64,000 nucleotides of DNA from Phycisphaerales bacterium. Lineage in GTDB: Bacteria > Planctomycetota > Phycisphaerae > Phycisphaerales > UBA1924. Positions 56,275-64,000 of the stretch are shown here, in pieces (position 1 is the stretch's first letter; each line of letters starts with the position of its first letter). The stretch is from assembly GCA_020847535.1 (NCBI GenBank), contig JADLBU010000035.1, positions 1-64,000 of the forward strand. Reading direction: 5' to 3'. A program made the position numbers and the translations under genes. The notes under the pieces are model-generated. The model saw only the letters and a list, made by a program, of their open reading frames with translations. It was not told the origin of the DNA and ran no database searches.

Positions 56275-56481
56275 GACCTGCACACATCCAATGCGGTTCG
56301 TGGAACGGCCGGCGCTCAAGATTGTGCCCTTGACAACTCCCGCAACAGGGAATCTCCTTAGCAAGGCTCTATTCAGGCACCAACGCTGCTACCCTAGTGC
56401 CCCACGTTGACCCCATGTGTACGCCCACGCGTACGGTACGTGGAACGGATGATCCACGCCAAGTACTTCAAGGACAGGAAT

Positions 56482-57333
56482 ATGCGCACAAACACGATCG
56501 CCGTCTGGATGTTGGCTGGCCTGGTTGGCCTCGGGACCAGTGGCCTGTGCTCCGCGGCGGTCCCGGCCGGGATCAGCAGCAGTGCCGACGACTGGAACAA
56601 GGTGATGACGGAGCGTTCCGCCTCGCTGGTGACGGTCAAGTTCATCATGAAGTTTGAGCCCGGCTCCCAGGAGCAGGAGGCCGAGATCAGCGCTGTCGTC
56701 ATCGACTCCAAGGGCCTGATCTTGTGCTCGAATCTCCAGACAGGCGGCTTCCCCCCGTTGATCCAGGCTCAGATGGGTGGCACGACCGCGACTCCCACCA
56801 ACATCAAGGTGCTCGCAGGGGATGACACCGAGGGTGTTTCCGCCAAGCTGCTCGCCCGCGACAGCGAACTCGACCTCGCGTGGATCCAGGTCGATGAATC
56901 GGCGGGTAAGACCTTCACCGCTGTCGATTTCGGCACAAGCGTCGTCCCGCAGATCGGCGACACGCTTCTCACGGTGACCCACATGGGCAAGTTCTTCGAT
57001 CGAGCACCGGCGATCAAGAGCACCCGGCTGGGTGGCATCACCAAGAAGCCCCGGCGGCTGTACGTGCCCGCGGATATGGGGATTTCCAGCGTGCTGGGAA
57101 TGGCGATCTTCGCGACCGACGGCACGGTGGTCGGATTCACGGCTTTGCAGCTGCCCGAGGCGGAGGATGTCGAGGGCGGCGCTGGTGGCGGCCGGGAATA
57201 CATGCAGGCCGTCATTCTGCCGGCCGAGGACATCGTGAAGGCGACCAAGCGGGCGCTGGAGACGGCGGCGTCCGGCGAGAGCGCCGAGCCCAAGGCCGCC
57301 GAGCCTGCGGCGACCGAGCCGGCGCCCAAGTAA
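56482..57333 (+). CDS. Exported trypsin-fold protein lacking catalytic residues
   Basis: This 283-residue protein has a signal peptide (IAVWMLAGLVGLGTSGLCSA) and a DegP-like trypsin fold: ISAVVIDSKGLILCS, SELDLAWIQVDES, IGDTLLTVTHMGKFFD, and ISSVLGMAIFATDGTVVGFT. In active proteases the first strand is followed by a histidine and the fourth carries GNSGGP; here these are LCSNLQ and GISSVLG, so His and Ser are lost. A binding or regulatory role is inferred. The C-terminus is Ala/Glu/Pro-rich. The ATG has caaggaca upstream. Confidence 0.72.
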   Translation: MRTNTIAVWMLAGLVGLGTSGLCSAAVPAGISSSADDWNKVMTERSASLVTVKFIMKFEPGSQEQEAEISAVVIDSKGLILCSNLQTGGFPPLIQAQMGGTTATPTNIKVLAGDDTEGVSAKLLARDSELDLAWIQVDESAGKTFTAVDFGTSVVPQIGDTLLTVTHMGKFFDRAPAIKSTRLGGITKKPRRLYVPADMGISSVLGMAIFATDGTVVGFTALQLPEAEDVEGGAGGGREYMQAVILPAEDIVKATKRALETAASGESAEPKAAEPAATEPAPK

Positions 57334-57368
57334 GCGCGGACATGGGATCAAGCGACATCAATGAAAGA

Positions 57369-57396
57369 GGACCGGCGATTGCTCGCCGGTCCTTTT
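57369..57396 (+). terminator. Intrinsic terminator
   Basis: A perfect 10-bp stem (57,369-57,378 with 57,383-57,392), a ttgc loop and tttt end the plus-strand gene. On the minus strand it also reads as a stem with some T (ctttcat), so it could act for the convergent neighbour too. The remaining 168 bp to 57,564 carry no gene. Confidence 0.88.
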
Positions 57397-57564
57397 CGTT
57401 GGTTGAGCGCCGTCGGGGGCACACCGCTCGCGCGGAGGCGTTGACGTGAGTCGGGGTGAGTTGGGTGTGCTGGAAGGAGAGAGGGATGCAAGGTCCAGCG
57501 ACAATCCAACTGTCTGGGCGCTGATGGCCAACGAAACCGCCGCCCGCCGGAGGCGACAGGCCCT

Positions 57565-58158
57565 TCAGCAGCCGGCCTCGAACGCGAGCACGAAGGCATC
57601 GTAATCGTCTGTATCGACGAAGCCGGACTGGTCAAAGTCGGCCTCGGGGATGCCCTCGATGAACGCCTCGACGAAGGCGTCGAAGTCATCGGTGTCTACG
57701 AATCCCGACTGGTCGAAATCAGACGGGCACAGAATGGTGATCTTCCACCCCATGCGATCGTGGATATCGCACTGGTAGTAGAGCAGGTCGGGGGCCCCGA
57801 ACGGCACGGCGAACGTCAGGGTCGCGTTGCCCGTGACGCCGCCGGGATGGCTGACCCCATCGGACCAGATGCCGGTTCCCGAGCCGATTTCATTGGTCGA
57901 GATGTAGAAGGCGTGGATGGGCGACACGTTGTTCAGCTTGAACGTGTAGGTGCGTCCGCGGACCAGCGTGACCACCTTGGCCTCGATGCTGTTGATGTAC
58001 CAGGCCTGCGGGAACCCGCCCTGGTTGGGGTTGTTGACGGTCTTGGAGCCGGTTGTGACACAGAAGTGAGACTCGGTCGGGGTGCATTGACCCAGGCTGG
58101 AATCTGTGTAGGCGCACAGGACAACCGCCGCAGCCGTAAATGACACGCGCGTGAACAT
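57565..58158 (-). CDS. Secreted cupredoxin with GC-type dockerin tail
   Basis: The protein is 197 residues. A signal peptide (FTAAAVVLCAYTDSSLG) is followed by a plastocyanin-like domain: the copper-site region holds YYQCDIHDRMGW, giving the Cys-His-Met arrangement, with an upstream His in PIHAFYISTN. Residues about 145-197 hold two near-identical calcium-loop repeats (DFDQSGFVDTDDFDAFVEAF and its second copy) ending in GC, the GC-type dockerin anchoring tail of Phycisphaerae. ATG 58,158 has ccggagat upstream. It may be an electron carrier or a copper-binding surface protein. Confidence 0.85.
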   Translation of the reverse strand: MFTRVSFTAAAVVLCAYTDSSLGQCTPTESHFCVTTGSKTVNNPNQGGFPQAWYINSIEAKVVTLVRGRTYTFKLNNVSPIHAFYISTNEIGSGTGIWSDGVSHPGGVTGNATLTFAVPFGAPDLLYYQCDIHDRMGWKITILCPSDFDQSGFVDTDDFDAFVEAFIEGIPEADFDQSGFVDTDDYDAFVLAFEAGC

Positions 58159-58345
58159 GGATATCTCCGGATCTGGGGCAGCGACCCAAAGAGCGGCCCA
58201 AAGGCGGGCAAGTCGAGGCGCTCCCACAGCGCTGGGGAAGGGAATGCGGCCGCATCCCGCTGCTCGGAAGATGAATATCGCCTGTGGGCGGGTTTCTTGC
58301 ATCTTTGAGCCCCGCAAGCGCATACAGGCCATGCAACCCCGCCGC

Positions 58346-58415
58346 TCCCCACCCCCACCACCCCCACCACCCCCCACCACCCCCCACCACCCCACCCTGC
58401 AGCCACCCCACCCGA
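58346..58415. repeat. C-rich tract, G-quadruplex candidate on the minus strand
   Basis: Repeated CCCC(C)ACC units cover about 70 bp in the 322-bp gap between the divergent cupredoxin and sigma-factor genes. On the minus strand this gives several runs of four or more guanines separated by GT, suited to a G-quadruplex. No gene is supported in the gap. It sits upstream of both start codons, so it could affect either promoter. Confidence 0.75.
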
Positions 58416-58480
58416 TCCGGATCGGCATCGTTATCATGACGGGGGGAGGGAATGTGCCGGGGAGTGGTACTGCAAGGATC

Positions 58481-59140
58481 ATGGCCTCTCAGGACATTCA
58501 TCTTCCGAACGAGTCTTCCGCTTCCGCCGCGTCGGGTGAACCCTCGGGTTCCCGGACCAGCCGGCTGTCGAAGGATGAATTCGCCCGCCAGTTCCGTGAC
58601 ACATGGCGGGTGCTCTGGTGCATCGCCGCCGGTGAAACAGGAGACCGGTCGGCGGCCGATGACATAGTCCAGCAGGCGGCCGTGATCGCCTTGGAGAGAA
58701 TGGACGATTTCGATCCGTCAACGAGCTTCCTCGCGTGGATGGCACAGATCGTGCGTTACACCGCCATGAATGAAGTCCAGAAGGTCCGGCGTCGAAGAAC
58801 TACTTCGACCGACCCCTCTTCCATGGACACTTCAAGCAATGACATGGCCCGAGCGGCGGGTATTCAGGGGGATAAAGCCCCTATCTCCAGGTTCGGGCAC
58901 CTGCTGACAGATCAGAACGTCTTTGATGATCGGTTGCTCGAAGCGCTGCGTACGCTCGACACCGTTGCACGCTCGTGCCTCCTGCTTCGCATCGTGCTTG
59001 ATTCGCCGTACAAGGAGATCTCGCTGGTGCTGGGAATCCCTCAGGGAACAGCGATGAGCCATGTCGATCGCGCCCGCCGCGCGCTTCGCACACACCTGAG
59101 CAGCCACGCCGATCCGGGAAAGAGGGGTGCTTCGTCGTGA
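58481..59140 (+). CDS. ECF-type RNA polymerase sigma factor
   Basis: This 219-residue sigma-70 family protein has region 2 with DIVQQAAVIALERMDDFDPS, SFLAWMAQIVRYTAMNEVQK, and region 4 with SPYKEISLVLGIPQGTAMSH followed by VDRARRALRTHL. The variant with FDPSTSFLAWMAQIVRY is typical of planctomycete ECF sigma factors. ATG 58,481 follows caaggatc; upstream frame is C-rich noise. Its stop overlaps the start of the anti-sigma gene. Confidence 0.9.
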   Translation: MASQDIHLPNESSASAASGEPSGSRTSRLSKDEFARQFRDTWRVLWCIAAGETGDRSAADDIVQQAAVIALERMDDFDPSTSFLAWMAQIVRYTAMNEVQKVRRRRTTSTDPSSMDTSSNDMARAAGIQGDKAPISRFGHLLTDQNVFDDRLLEALRTLDTVARSCLLLRIVLDSPYKEISLVLGIPQGTAMSHVDRARRALRTHLSSHADPGKRGASS

Positions 59141-59964
59141 CCCACCCCCACATCCACCGCCTGCCGGACAATCTCCCGGGGCTGATCGATGCCTACCTCG
59201 ACGGCCGGCTCAACGACCAGCAGCGCTCTGAGCTGGAAAGGCTCGCCCGCGCCAATCCCAGCATCGCACGAGAACTCGATGACGCCCGGCTCGCCGATGA
59301 GCGGCTGCGGAAGATGTTCACGCTGCCCCGGTCCTCGGAACTGATCCCCAAGGAACTCCAGGCGCCAACGCCGATCCCCTTCCACGCCCAGCCCACAGCG
59401 CCAGCCGCCGCGAGCGCCATCGCTGCTGCGAGGGTGAGTACCTCCCGCCGGCCGCTCATCTACGCCGCCGCGGCCGCCCTTCTGCTGGCGCTGGGCGCGG
59501 GGATCTATTTCATCAATCGCTCCCCTTCAACCGGGCCGGCCAAGGCCGCCCCGAGTGATGCGCTGACGCCCGGAGACCTGTACGCGACACTGCTCAAACG
59601 CAAGTTCAAGCCGGCCTTCATCTGCGAGAACGATGAGCAGTTCGCCAAGTTCCTGGGAGACCGGTTCGGTTCGGGCGCGGTGCTCGCCTCCGCCGAGGGT
59701 GTCGAGATCCTCGGGTGGGCCTATGCCGATGGAATGGTCGGAGAGGCAACCGCGGTCATCATGACCAAGGTCGATGGTGCTGAAACGATCCTGGTCGTTG
59801 ATGAGAAGAAGTTTGATCGCCCGCAAGCCGCACCGCCCGCCGAGCTCAAGATGTTCCGCTCGGAGTGCAACGGGCTGGTGTTCTACGAGATCACACCGCT
59901 CCCCGAGGCTCGCCTGACCCCGCTCATCAAGGCCGCTCCTCCACTCTACCTGCGGACCGACTGA
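59137..59964 (+). CDS. Transmembrane anti-sigma factor
   Basis: The protein is 275 residues. The cytoplasmic N-terminus (LIDAYLDGRLNDQQRSELER, LARANPSIARELDDARLADE) is a short helical anti-sigma domain without the usual HxxxCxxC zinc motif. One membrane helix (LIYAAAAALLLALGAGIYF, about residues 108-126) leads to a periplasmic domain with FICENDEQFAKFLGDRFG, EILGWAYADGM and FYEITPL. The GTG start overlaps the sigma-factor stop, so sigma and anti-sigma are co-translated. The external signal is not known. Confidence 0.82.
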   Translation: MTHPHIHRLPDNLPGLIDAYLDGRLNDQQRSELERLARANPSIARELDDARLADERLRKMFTLPRSSELIPKELQAPTPIPFHAQPTAPAAASAIAAARVSTSRRPLIYAAAAALLLALGAGIYFINRSPSTGPAKAAPSDALTPGDLYATLLKRKFKPAFICENDEQFAKFLGDRFGSGAVLASAEGVEILGWAYADGMVGEATAVIMTKVDGAETILVVDEKKFDRPQAAPPAELKMFRSECNGLVFYEITPLPEARLTPLIKAAPPLYLRTD

Positions 59965-60119
59965 TTCACCCTGCGGATGGATTGAATCGGGCCGCTCCAG
60001 GCGCCCGGCACAACGCACCCCTCTGCAATTCGGTTTATCCCGTACGATGCAACAGGCCATCGCCGGCTGGAGCGGTTGTTCCCCGTCCGGCCGTTCGTGA
60101 TTGAAGCTGGGAGCTGTGC

Positions 60120-61511
60120 GTGAAGATCACCTTCTGGGGCGCTGCTGGCGAGGTCACCGGCTCCTGCTACATCGTCGAGACCGATCGCGTGCGCGTGATG
60201 GTCGATTGCGGCATCCACCAGGGGTATCCCGAAGCCGAGGCGCTCAATCGCAGGCTCCCCTGGAAGCAGACGATGCACCTGGATGCCATCGTCCTCAGCC
60301 ACGCGCACCTCGACCATTCCGGAAGGCTGCCGCTGCTGCTTCCGCTGCCCGGCAACGCCAGGATCCACGCTACTCCGCAGACGATCGCGCTGACCGACAT
60401 CCTCCTTCTGGATTCGGCCCGCCTCCAGCAGAACGATGCCGTGCATCACAACCGCCGCCGCCAGCGGGCCGGGAAGGCTCCCATCGCACCGCTGTACACG
60501 GTTGAGCAAGCCGCGCAGGTCATCGCGCGGATGAACCCCATCCCGTACGACCAGCCCACCCAGGTCGCCGATGGCATCGCCATCCGCTTCGTCGATGCGG
60601 GGCACATCATCGGTTCTGCAAGCATCGAGATGAAGGTGCGGGAGGGCGGCACGACCAAGACCATCGTCTTCTCGGCGGACATCGGCGTTCCGGGCTCGCC
60701 ATTGCTGAGAGATCCGACAACGCTCGAACACGCCGATGTCCTGCTGCTGGAATCAACCTACGGGAATCGGGACCACCGCGCCCTGCCTGAGACACTCGAT
60801 GCCCTCACCGACATTCTTCTGGAAGCCGAACGCGACCAGGAGAAGGTGCTGATCCCTTCGTTTGCCGTGGGCCGCGCCCAGAACCTCATGTACCACATCG
60901 CCGGGCTTCACCGCGAGGGCCGGATCCGTGCCCTGCCGGTCTACCTCGACAGCCCGATGGCGATCGCCGCGAGCAACCTGTACCTCGCGAACACCGGCAT
61001 CATGGATGAAGAGACGCTGGCGCTGGTCAAGGCCAAGCAGGATGTCCTGAAAGTCCCGGGGATGTCCTACTGCACGAGCGCGGAGGAATCCAAGCGGCTC
61101 AACGATGTCAAGGGAGCCATGGTCATCATCGCCGGATCGGGGATGTGCAACGGCGGTCGCATCGTGCACCACCTGCGCCACAACCTCTGGCGCCAGGGAG
61201 TCCACGTCGTCTTCGTCGGCTTCCAGGGCCAGGGGACGCTGGGTCGCCACCTGATCAACCGGCCGCGAACGGTGCGGATCTTTGGTGAGCAGGTCGCCGT
61301 CAATGCGCAGCTCCACACGCTGGGCGGGCTCTCCGCGCACGCGGGGCAGTCGACGCTCGTGGAGTGGGCAAGACCGCTCGCCAAGGACAAGCCGCGAGTC
61401 TTCCTGACGCATGGCGAAGAGACCCCGCGGATGGCCCTCGCCGATCGGCTGCGCAAGGACTTGGGCATGGAATCCACCCGGCCGATGCGCGGGCAGTCCT
61501 TCGACTTGTAA
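60120..61511 (+). CDS. Beta-CASP metallo-beta-lactamase nuclease
   Basis: This 463-residue protein has the MBL motif HAHLDH at residues 61-66, the beta-CASP block with DSPMAIAAS, GSGMCNGGRIVHHL, and the final HTLGGLSAHAGQ and THGEE. It corresponds to bacterial CPSF73-like (YsaA/TTHA0252-type) RNA endonucleases/exonucleases, which need two zinc ions. It probably acts in RNA decay. The GTG start begins directly with KITFWGAAGEVTGS, matching the family N-terminus. Confidence 0.92.
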   Translation: MKITFWGAAGEVTGSCYIVETDRVRVMVDCGIHQGYPEAEALNRRLPWKQTMHLDAIVLSHAHLDHSGRLPLLLPLPGNARIHATPQTIALTDILLLDSARLQQNDAVHHNRRRQRAGKAPIAPLYTVEQAAQVIARMNPIPYDQPTQVADGIAIRFVDAGHIIGSASIEMKVREGGTTKTIVFSADIGVPGSPLLRDPTTLEHADVLLLESTYGNRDHRALPETLDALTDILLEAERDQEKVLIPSFAVGRAQNLMYHIAGLHREGRIRALPVYLDSPMAIAASNLYLANTGIMDEETLALVKAKQDVLKVPGMSYCTSAEESKRLNDVKGAMVIIAGSGMCNGGRIVHHLRHNLWRQGVHVVFVGFQGQGTLGRHLINRPRTVRIFGEQVAVNAQLHTLGGLSAHAGQSTLVEWARPLAKDKPRVFLTHGEETPRMALADRLRKDLGMESTRPMRGQSFDL

Positions 61512-61653
61512 CGGGGCCGATCCCACCCCGCAGGGGTCCCTGCCGGCATCGAAGCCGTGAAATCGCAACCGGGAGCAGCAAGATCCTGCCGGAACATCGG
61601 CACTCTCCATGAACCCACGGCCGACGGCCGCGGCGTGCAAAGGGAGACCGGCC

Positions 61654-62397
61654 ATGAATCTGTTGCGCAGCCCGAACCGACTGTTTCGCTCCGGCCCGCT
61701 GGTGATCGGTCTTGTCATCGGAGCGCTGCCATGCTGCGTCTACGCCGGGGTGCTGCAAGGCTCGGGGAACCACCTTCCGCTGTCCAGTCCGATCCAGGTG
61801 TCGGCCCCCGGTCAGGCGCCGACATTGAGCAACATCGTGCATCCGACCAGCTTTGACGGCACGTGGTCCTCGCCCGTGCTTCCTGCGTGGGTCGGGACTT
61901 TTCACGCCAGCGGCCCCGTCACCGACAATCAGAACCTGGGCTTCACGACCTTCAATTTCACCACGCTCCCCATGGGCCGACTGCCGATCGGAACGCTGAT
62001 GGTGTTTGGGGATGTCGATGCAGGCTCCATGGGGGGAGAGAAGATCATCCTCGACGCCTGGGGCGGCGGCTTCCCGTTGAATCTGCCGTGGCTCGACGAG
62101 CCCTCCTACGTGTGGGGCAACGGTCGCAACGGCGGAGATCCAAGCGTGCTCGACATGCCAAGCTGGGACTTCGACCCGACCACCGGGCGATACATCATCG
62201 ATGGCGACTCGGTGACGGGGTTCAATCCCACCATCTCGTTCGCCCTGCGGACCAACTCGTTGATTGACAAGATCAGGATTCAGAAGATGTCGACGTTCAA
62301 TGCCGTCGGTTTCCTCGCGCCGGTACCAGGACCGGGTGCCACGGCACTCGGGCTCACCGCAGGCCTGCTCGCCATCAGCCGCCGTCGGGATCGCTGA
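61654..62397 (+). CDS. Secreted PEP-CTERM-like protein
   Basis: The protein is 247 residues. It has a signal peptide (PLVIGLVIGALPCCVYAG), a beta-rich middle of unknown fold (LGFTTFNFTTLPMGRLPIGT, DAGSMGGEKIILDAW), and the C-terminal VPGPGATALGLTAGLLAISRRR tail, a PEP-CTERM-type sorting signal made of a motif, hydrophobic helix and arginines. The exosortase would cleave it at the surface. The ATG is preceded by caaagggaga. The body was not recognised. Confidence 0.78.
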   Translation: MNLLRSPNRLFRSGPLVIGLVIGALPCCVYAGVLQGSGNHLPLSSPIQVSAPGQAPTLSNIVHPTSFDGTWSSPVLPAWVGTFHASGPVTDNQNLGFTTFNFTTLPMGRLPIGTLMVFGDVDAGSMGGEKIILDAWGGGFPLNLPWLDEPSYVWGNGRNGGDPSVLDMPSWDFDPTTGRYIIDGDSVTGFNPTISFALRTNSLIDKIRIQKMSTFNAVGFLAPVPGPGATALGLTAGLLAISRRRDR

Positions 62398-62437
62398 CCC
62401 GGGGAGACTTCCGACCACCATGGACCCATCAACAAGC

Positions 62438-62467
62438 GCGGCGGCCTCGTAAGGACGAGGCCGCCGC
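62438..62467. terminator. Hairpin between convergent genes
   Basis: A perfect 13-bp stem (62,438-62,450 with 62,455-62,467) and an aagg loop lie between the PEP-CTERM-like gene and htpX. No good T-run is present, so it may act as a structural transcript end for both. Confidence 0.6.
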
Positions 62468-62494
62468 GAAACGTTTCATACCTACGAGTGAGAA

Positions 62495-63328
62495 TCAGCG
62501 TCCGTACAGCAGCGCCCTCACCCGCTGCTCCGTCGGCGGGTGGCTCGCGAACAGGTTCACAAGGCTCCCGCCCGCGAACGGCTCGACGATGAAGAGGCTG
62601 TTCTGCGCGGGGTTGGGCTGCACCAGCGGGACTCGCCGCGCGTAGGCATCCAGCTTCTGAAGGGCGCTGACGAGTCCCTCGGGAGAGCCCGCGATCATGG
62701 CCCCATCGGCATCGGCGACGAATTCGCGTGATCGCGAGATCATCGCCTTGATGAGGGCAGCGCCCACGGCGGCGATGATGAACGTGATCATCGAGACCAG
62801 CGGGTTGCTCCCCTCGCGGTTGCCGCCGCCGAACAGCATCCCCCACTGGGCGATGTAGGCGAGCACGCCGGCGATGGTCGCCGCGATGCAACTGATGAGC
62901 GTGTCACGATTCTTGATGTGCGCAAGCTCGTGGGCGATCACGCCGCGCATCTCCTCTTCGGAAAGCACTTGCAGCGCCCCCTGCGTGACAGCGATCGCCG
63001 CCATGCGCGGAGATCGGCCGGTCGCGAAGGCGTTGGGCGCTTCGTGCGGGCAGACGTACACTCGCGGCATGGGCAGCCCGGCGCGCTGGCGCAGCTCATC
63101 GACGATCCGGTAGAGCTGGCCGCCCGTCTGGGCGTTGACCTCCCGGCCCTGCATCGCCGCGATCGCGATCTTGTCGGAGAAGAACCACGCAACCAGGTTC
63201 ATGACACCGCCGAAGATCAGGGCGATCGTCATGCCCTGCCGGCCATACTGAGCGCCGACGAGCAGGAAGATGCCCATCAACCCGCCCATCAGCAAGACGG
63301 TTTTGAAGTTGTTGAGAAGCCTCACCAT
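62495..63328 (-). CDS. htpX: Membrane zinc metalloprotease HtpX
   Basis: This 277-residue M48B protease has two N-terminal membrane helices (VLLMGGLMGIFLLVG and TIALIFGGVMNLVAWFF), then zinc motif HELAH (H133, E134, H137) with third ligand E202 in SREFVADADG, and two more membrane segments between them. HtpX degrades misfolded membrane proteins. The ending HPPTEQRVRALL is conserved. Length is normal (about 280-300). Confidence 0.96.
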   Translation of the reverse strand: MVRLLNNFKTVLLMGGLMGIFLLVGAQYGRQGMTIALIFGGVMNLVAWFFSDKIAIAAMQGREVNAQTGGQLYRIVDELRQRAGLPMPRVYVCPHEAPNAFATGRSPRMAAIAVTQGALQVLSEEEMRGVIAHELAHIKNRDTLISCIAATIAGVLAYIAQWGMLFGGGNREGSNPLVSMITFIIAAVGAALIKAMISRSREFVADADGAMIAGSPEGLVSALQKLDAYARRVPLVQPNPAQNSLFIVEPFAGGSLVNLFASHPPTEQRVRALLYGR

Positions 63329-63646
63329 CTGACCAAACTCCTAATCGTGGACCTGAATGTGCCCGCGGAATAAGGACGCTTTCACGGCGAGCGCCCATCA
63401 TGGATCCCATCATGCATACGACGGGCCAACCCCTCGTGTTGGGATCCCGCATGAACCCCTGCCAAGGCCATTCTCGCGAGCCCACGGCATTCATAACCCC
63501 GTGCGGACCACAAATGAGGCTGCCACCTCATATGGACTTCTTTCTCCAAACTGCCATTCTGACCGCCGAAATGAACGGGATTTGATGTCTGTGGGGTTTA
63601 TGCACGGAGGGGATCGCCCGATTCTCCTTATCAGACGATGCATACT

Positions 63647-63785
63647 CCCCCGCGTCGGGTAGACTGAAAGTGGTGGTAGTCGGGGGTGCCGTGCCAGCCT
63701 GCGTGTAGGGAAGGACAGGGAAGCAGGCTCGCCAGCGTCGTAGGTGGAACAGGTCGGGACGCTGCATACCGGCGGCACAGGTGGA
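63647..63785 (+). ncRNA. Candidate structured leader RNA
   Basis: Outer pairing 63,686-63,691 with 63,773-63,778 (gtgccg/cggcac) encloses two hairpins: 63,696-63,702 with 63,723-63,729 (agcctgc/gcaggct) and 63,733-63,739 with 63,758-63,764 (cagcgtc/gacgctg), a three-way junction. The two loops are alike and rich in GGA (gtagggaaggacaggg; gtaggtggaacagg). Upstream, cccccg at 63,647 can pair with cggggg at 63,681. It lies just before the gene at 63,796. It does not match SRP, tmRNA or RNase P. The rest of the 467-bp gap from 63,329 shows no gene. Confidence 0.45.
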
Positions 63786-63795
63786 GCAAATTCAG

Positions 63796-64000
63796 ATGCA
63801 GATGCCCAATCGCGGTATTGGCGCTACCAAGCGTCAGCTTCGTATCCGCCGAAACACTCTCGAGACCGGCGCCTTTGTGCTTGCCGCCCTCTTGGCCGCA
63901 AGCACCGCCGTGCTCGCCAAGGAAGCCCGCCATGGGCTCCCCTCGCTGGCCGCAGTCTCCATGCCCGAGCATTCGGGCACGGTCACGCCCGCGGAACAGC
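63796..64000 (+). CDS. Exported or membrane-anchored protein, 3' partial
   Basis: The frame runs open from ATG 63,796 off the right edge (68 codons). A basic start (GATKRQLRIRRN) leads to a hydrophobic segment (TGAFVLAALLAASTAVLA), a signal peptide or anchor, then a soluble start (KEARHGLPSL). A ggtggag site lies about 10 nt upstream. Family unknown because too little is visible. The candidate leader RNA immediately precedes it. Confidence 0.65.
   Translation, partial: MQMPNRGIGATKRQLRIRRNTLETGAFVLAALLAASTAVLAKEARHGLPSLAAVSMPEHSGTVTPAEQ

Noticed and set aside
56330..56360. Sigma-70 promoter for the protease-fold gene (ttgaca at 56,330)
   Set aside because: No acceptable -10 element occurs at 16-18 bp spacing, and the site lies within the far upstream end of the divergent glycosyltransferase region.
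63686..63778. SRP (4.5S) RNA
   Set aside because: The gGAAGCAG-like string is suggestive, but the single long hairpin and the GGAA-capped helix of SRP RNA are missing; the fold is a three-way junction.

Overview
The window is GC-rich bacterial chromosome, most likely from a planctomycete of the class Phycisphaerae. The host half carries a secreted cupredoxin with a C-terminal double DFDQSGFVDTDD-type calcium-binding (GC-type dockerin) module, a short PEP-CTERM-like sorting tail (VPGPGA, hydrophobic stretch, RRR), a C-terminal CPSCGYSL/CPECG zinc ribbon on a membrane protein, and an ECF sigma/anti-sigma pair. This combination is familiar from Phycisphaerales. The taxonomy is inference, because no rRNA is present.

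Positions 1 to about 40,440 are one integrated siphovirus-like prophage whose left end lies outside the window. Reading left to right it has: an early/DNA-processing block (repeat protein, ParB-domain protein, Pol-X-like nucleotidyltransferase, ASCH protein, MmcB-like nuclease, RusA resolvase, HerA-like ATPase, DnaA-C-like protein; 1-9,709); a lipoprotein and a holin-like membrane protein; a head-spike pair (SGNH hydrolase and Rcc01079-type spike base); HNH nuclease, terminase small and large subunits; HK97-type portal, protease and capsid; connectors; tail tube; tail chaperones; tape measure; a moron-like segment containing a two-gene minus-strand island (26,980-29,509); the tail tip, including a 1,540-residue NlpC/P60-TipJ-PA14 fusion; a glycine-rich fibre; and then on the minus strand a ParB-fused DNA methyltransferase and a small HTH regulator. 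A tyrosine recombinase runs into a tRNA-Met(CAT) gene at 40,399-40,473, which is the attachment site. Strong intrinsic terminators after the capsid block (20,346) and after the tail tube gene (23,318) split the late operon.

Positions 40,474-64,000 are host chromosome. They hold a secreted beta-helix/PA14 protein, NAD(P)HX epimerase, a bifunctional-nuclease-domain protein, TruD, a YcxB-like membrane protein broken at a (CGCA)4 repeat, an enoyl-CoA hydratase/acyl-CoA dehydrogenase pair, GpmI, a PagL-like outer-membrane deacylase, an HPt plus response-regulator-GGDEF pair, a kdpE 3' remnant, tRNA-Val(CAC), a GT39 glycosyltransferase, a protease-fold protein without its catalytic residues, the cupredoxin-dockerin protein, sigma/anti-sigma, a beta-CASP metallo-beta-lactamase protein, a PEP-CTERM-like protein, HtpX, and a partial gene preceded by a candidate structured RNA.

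The observations most worth following up are: the NlpC/P60-TipJ-PA14 fusion; the SGNH head-spike enzyme with an inserted domain; the HerA-like/DnaA-C-like gene pair; the Shine-Dalgarno-sequestering hairpin before the DUF1833 tail gene; the tetranucleotide repeat at the exact point where a membrane-protein gene changes frame; and the three-way-junction RNA candidate near the right edge.
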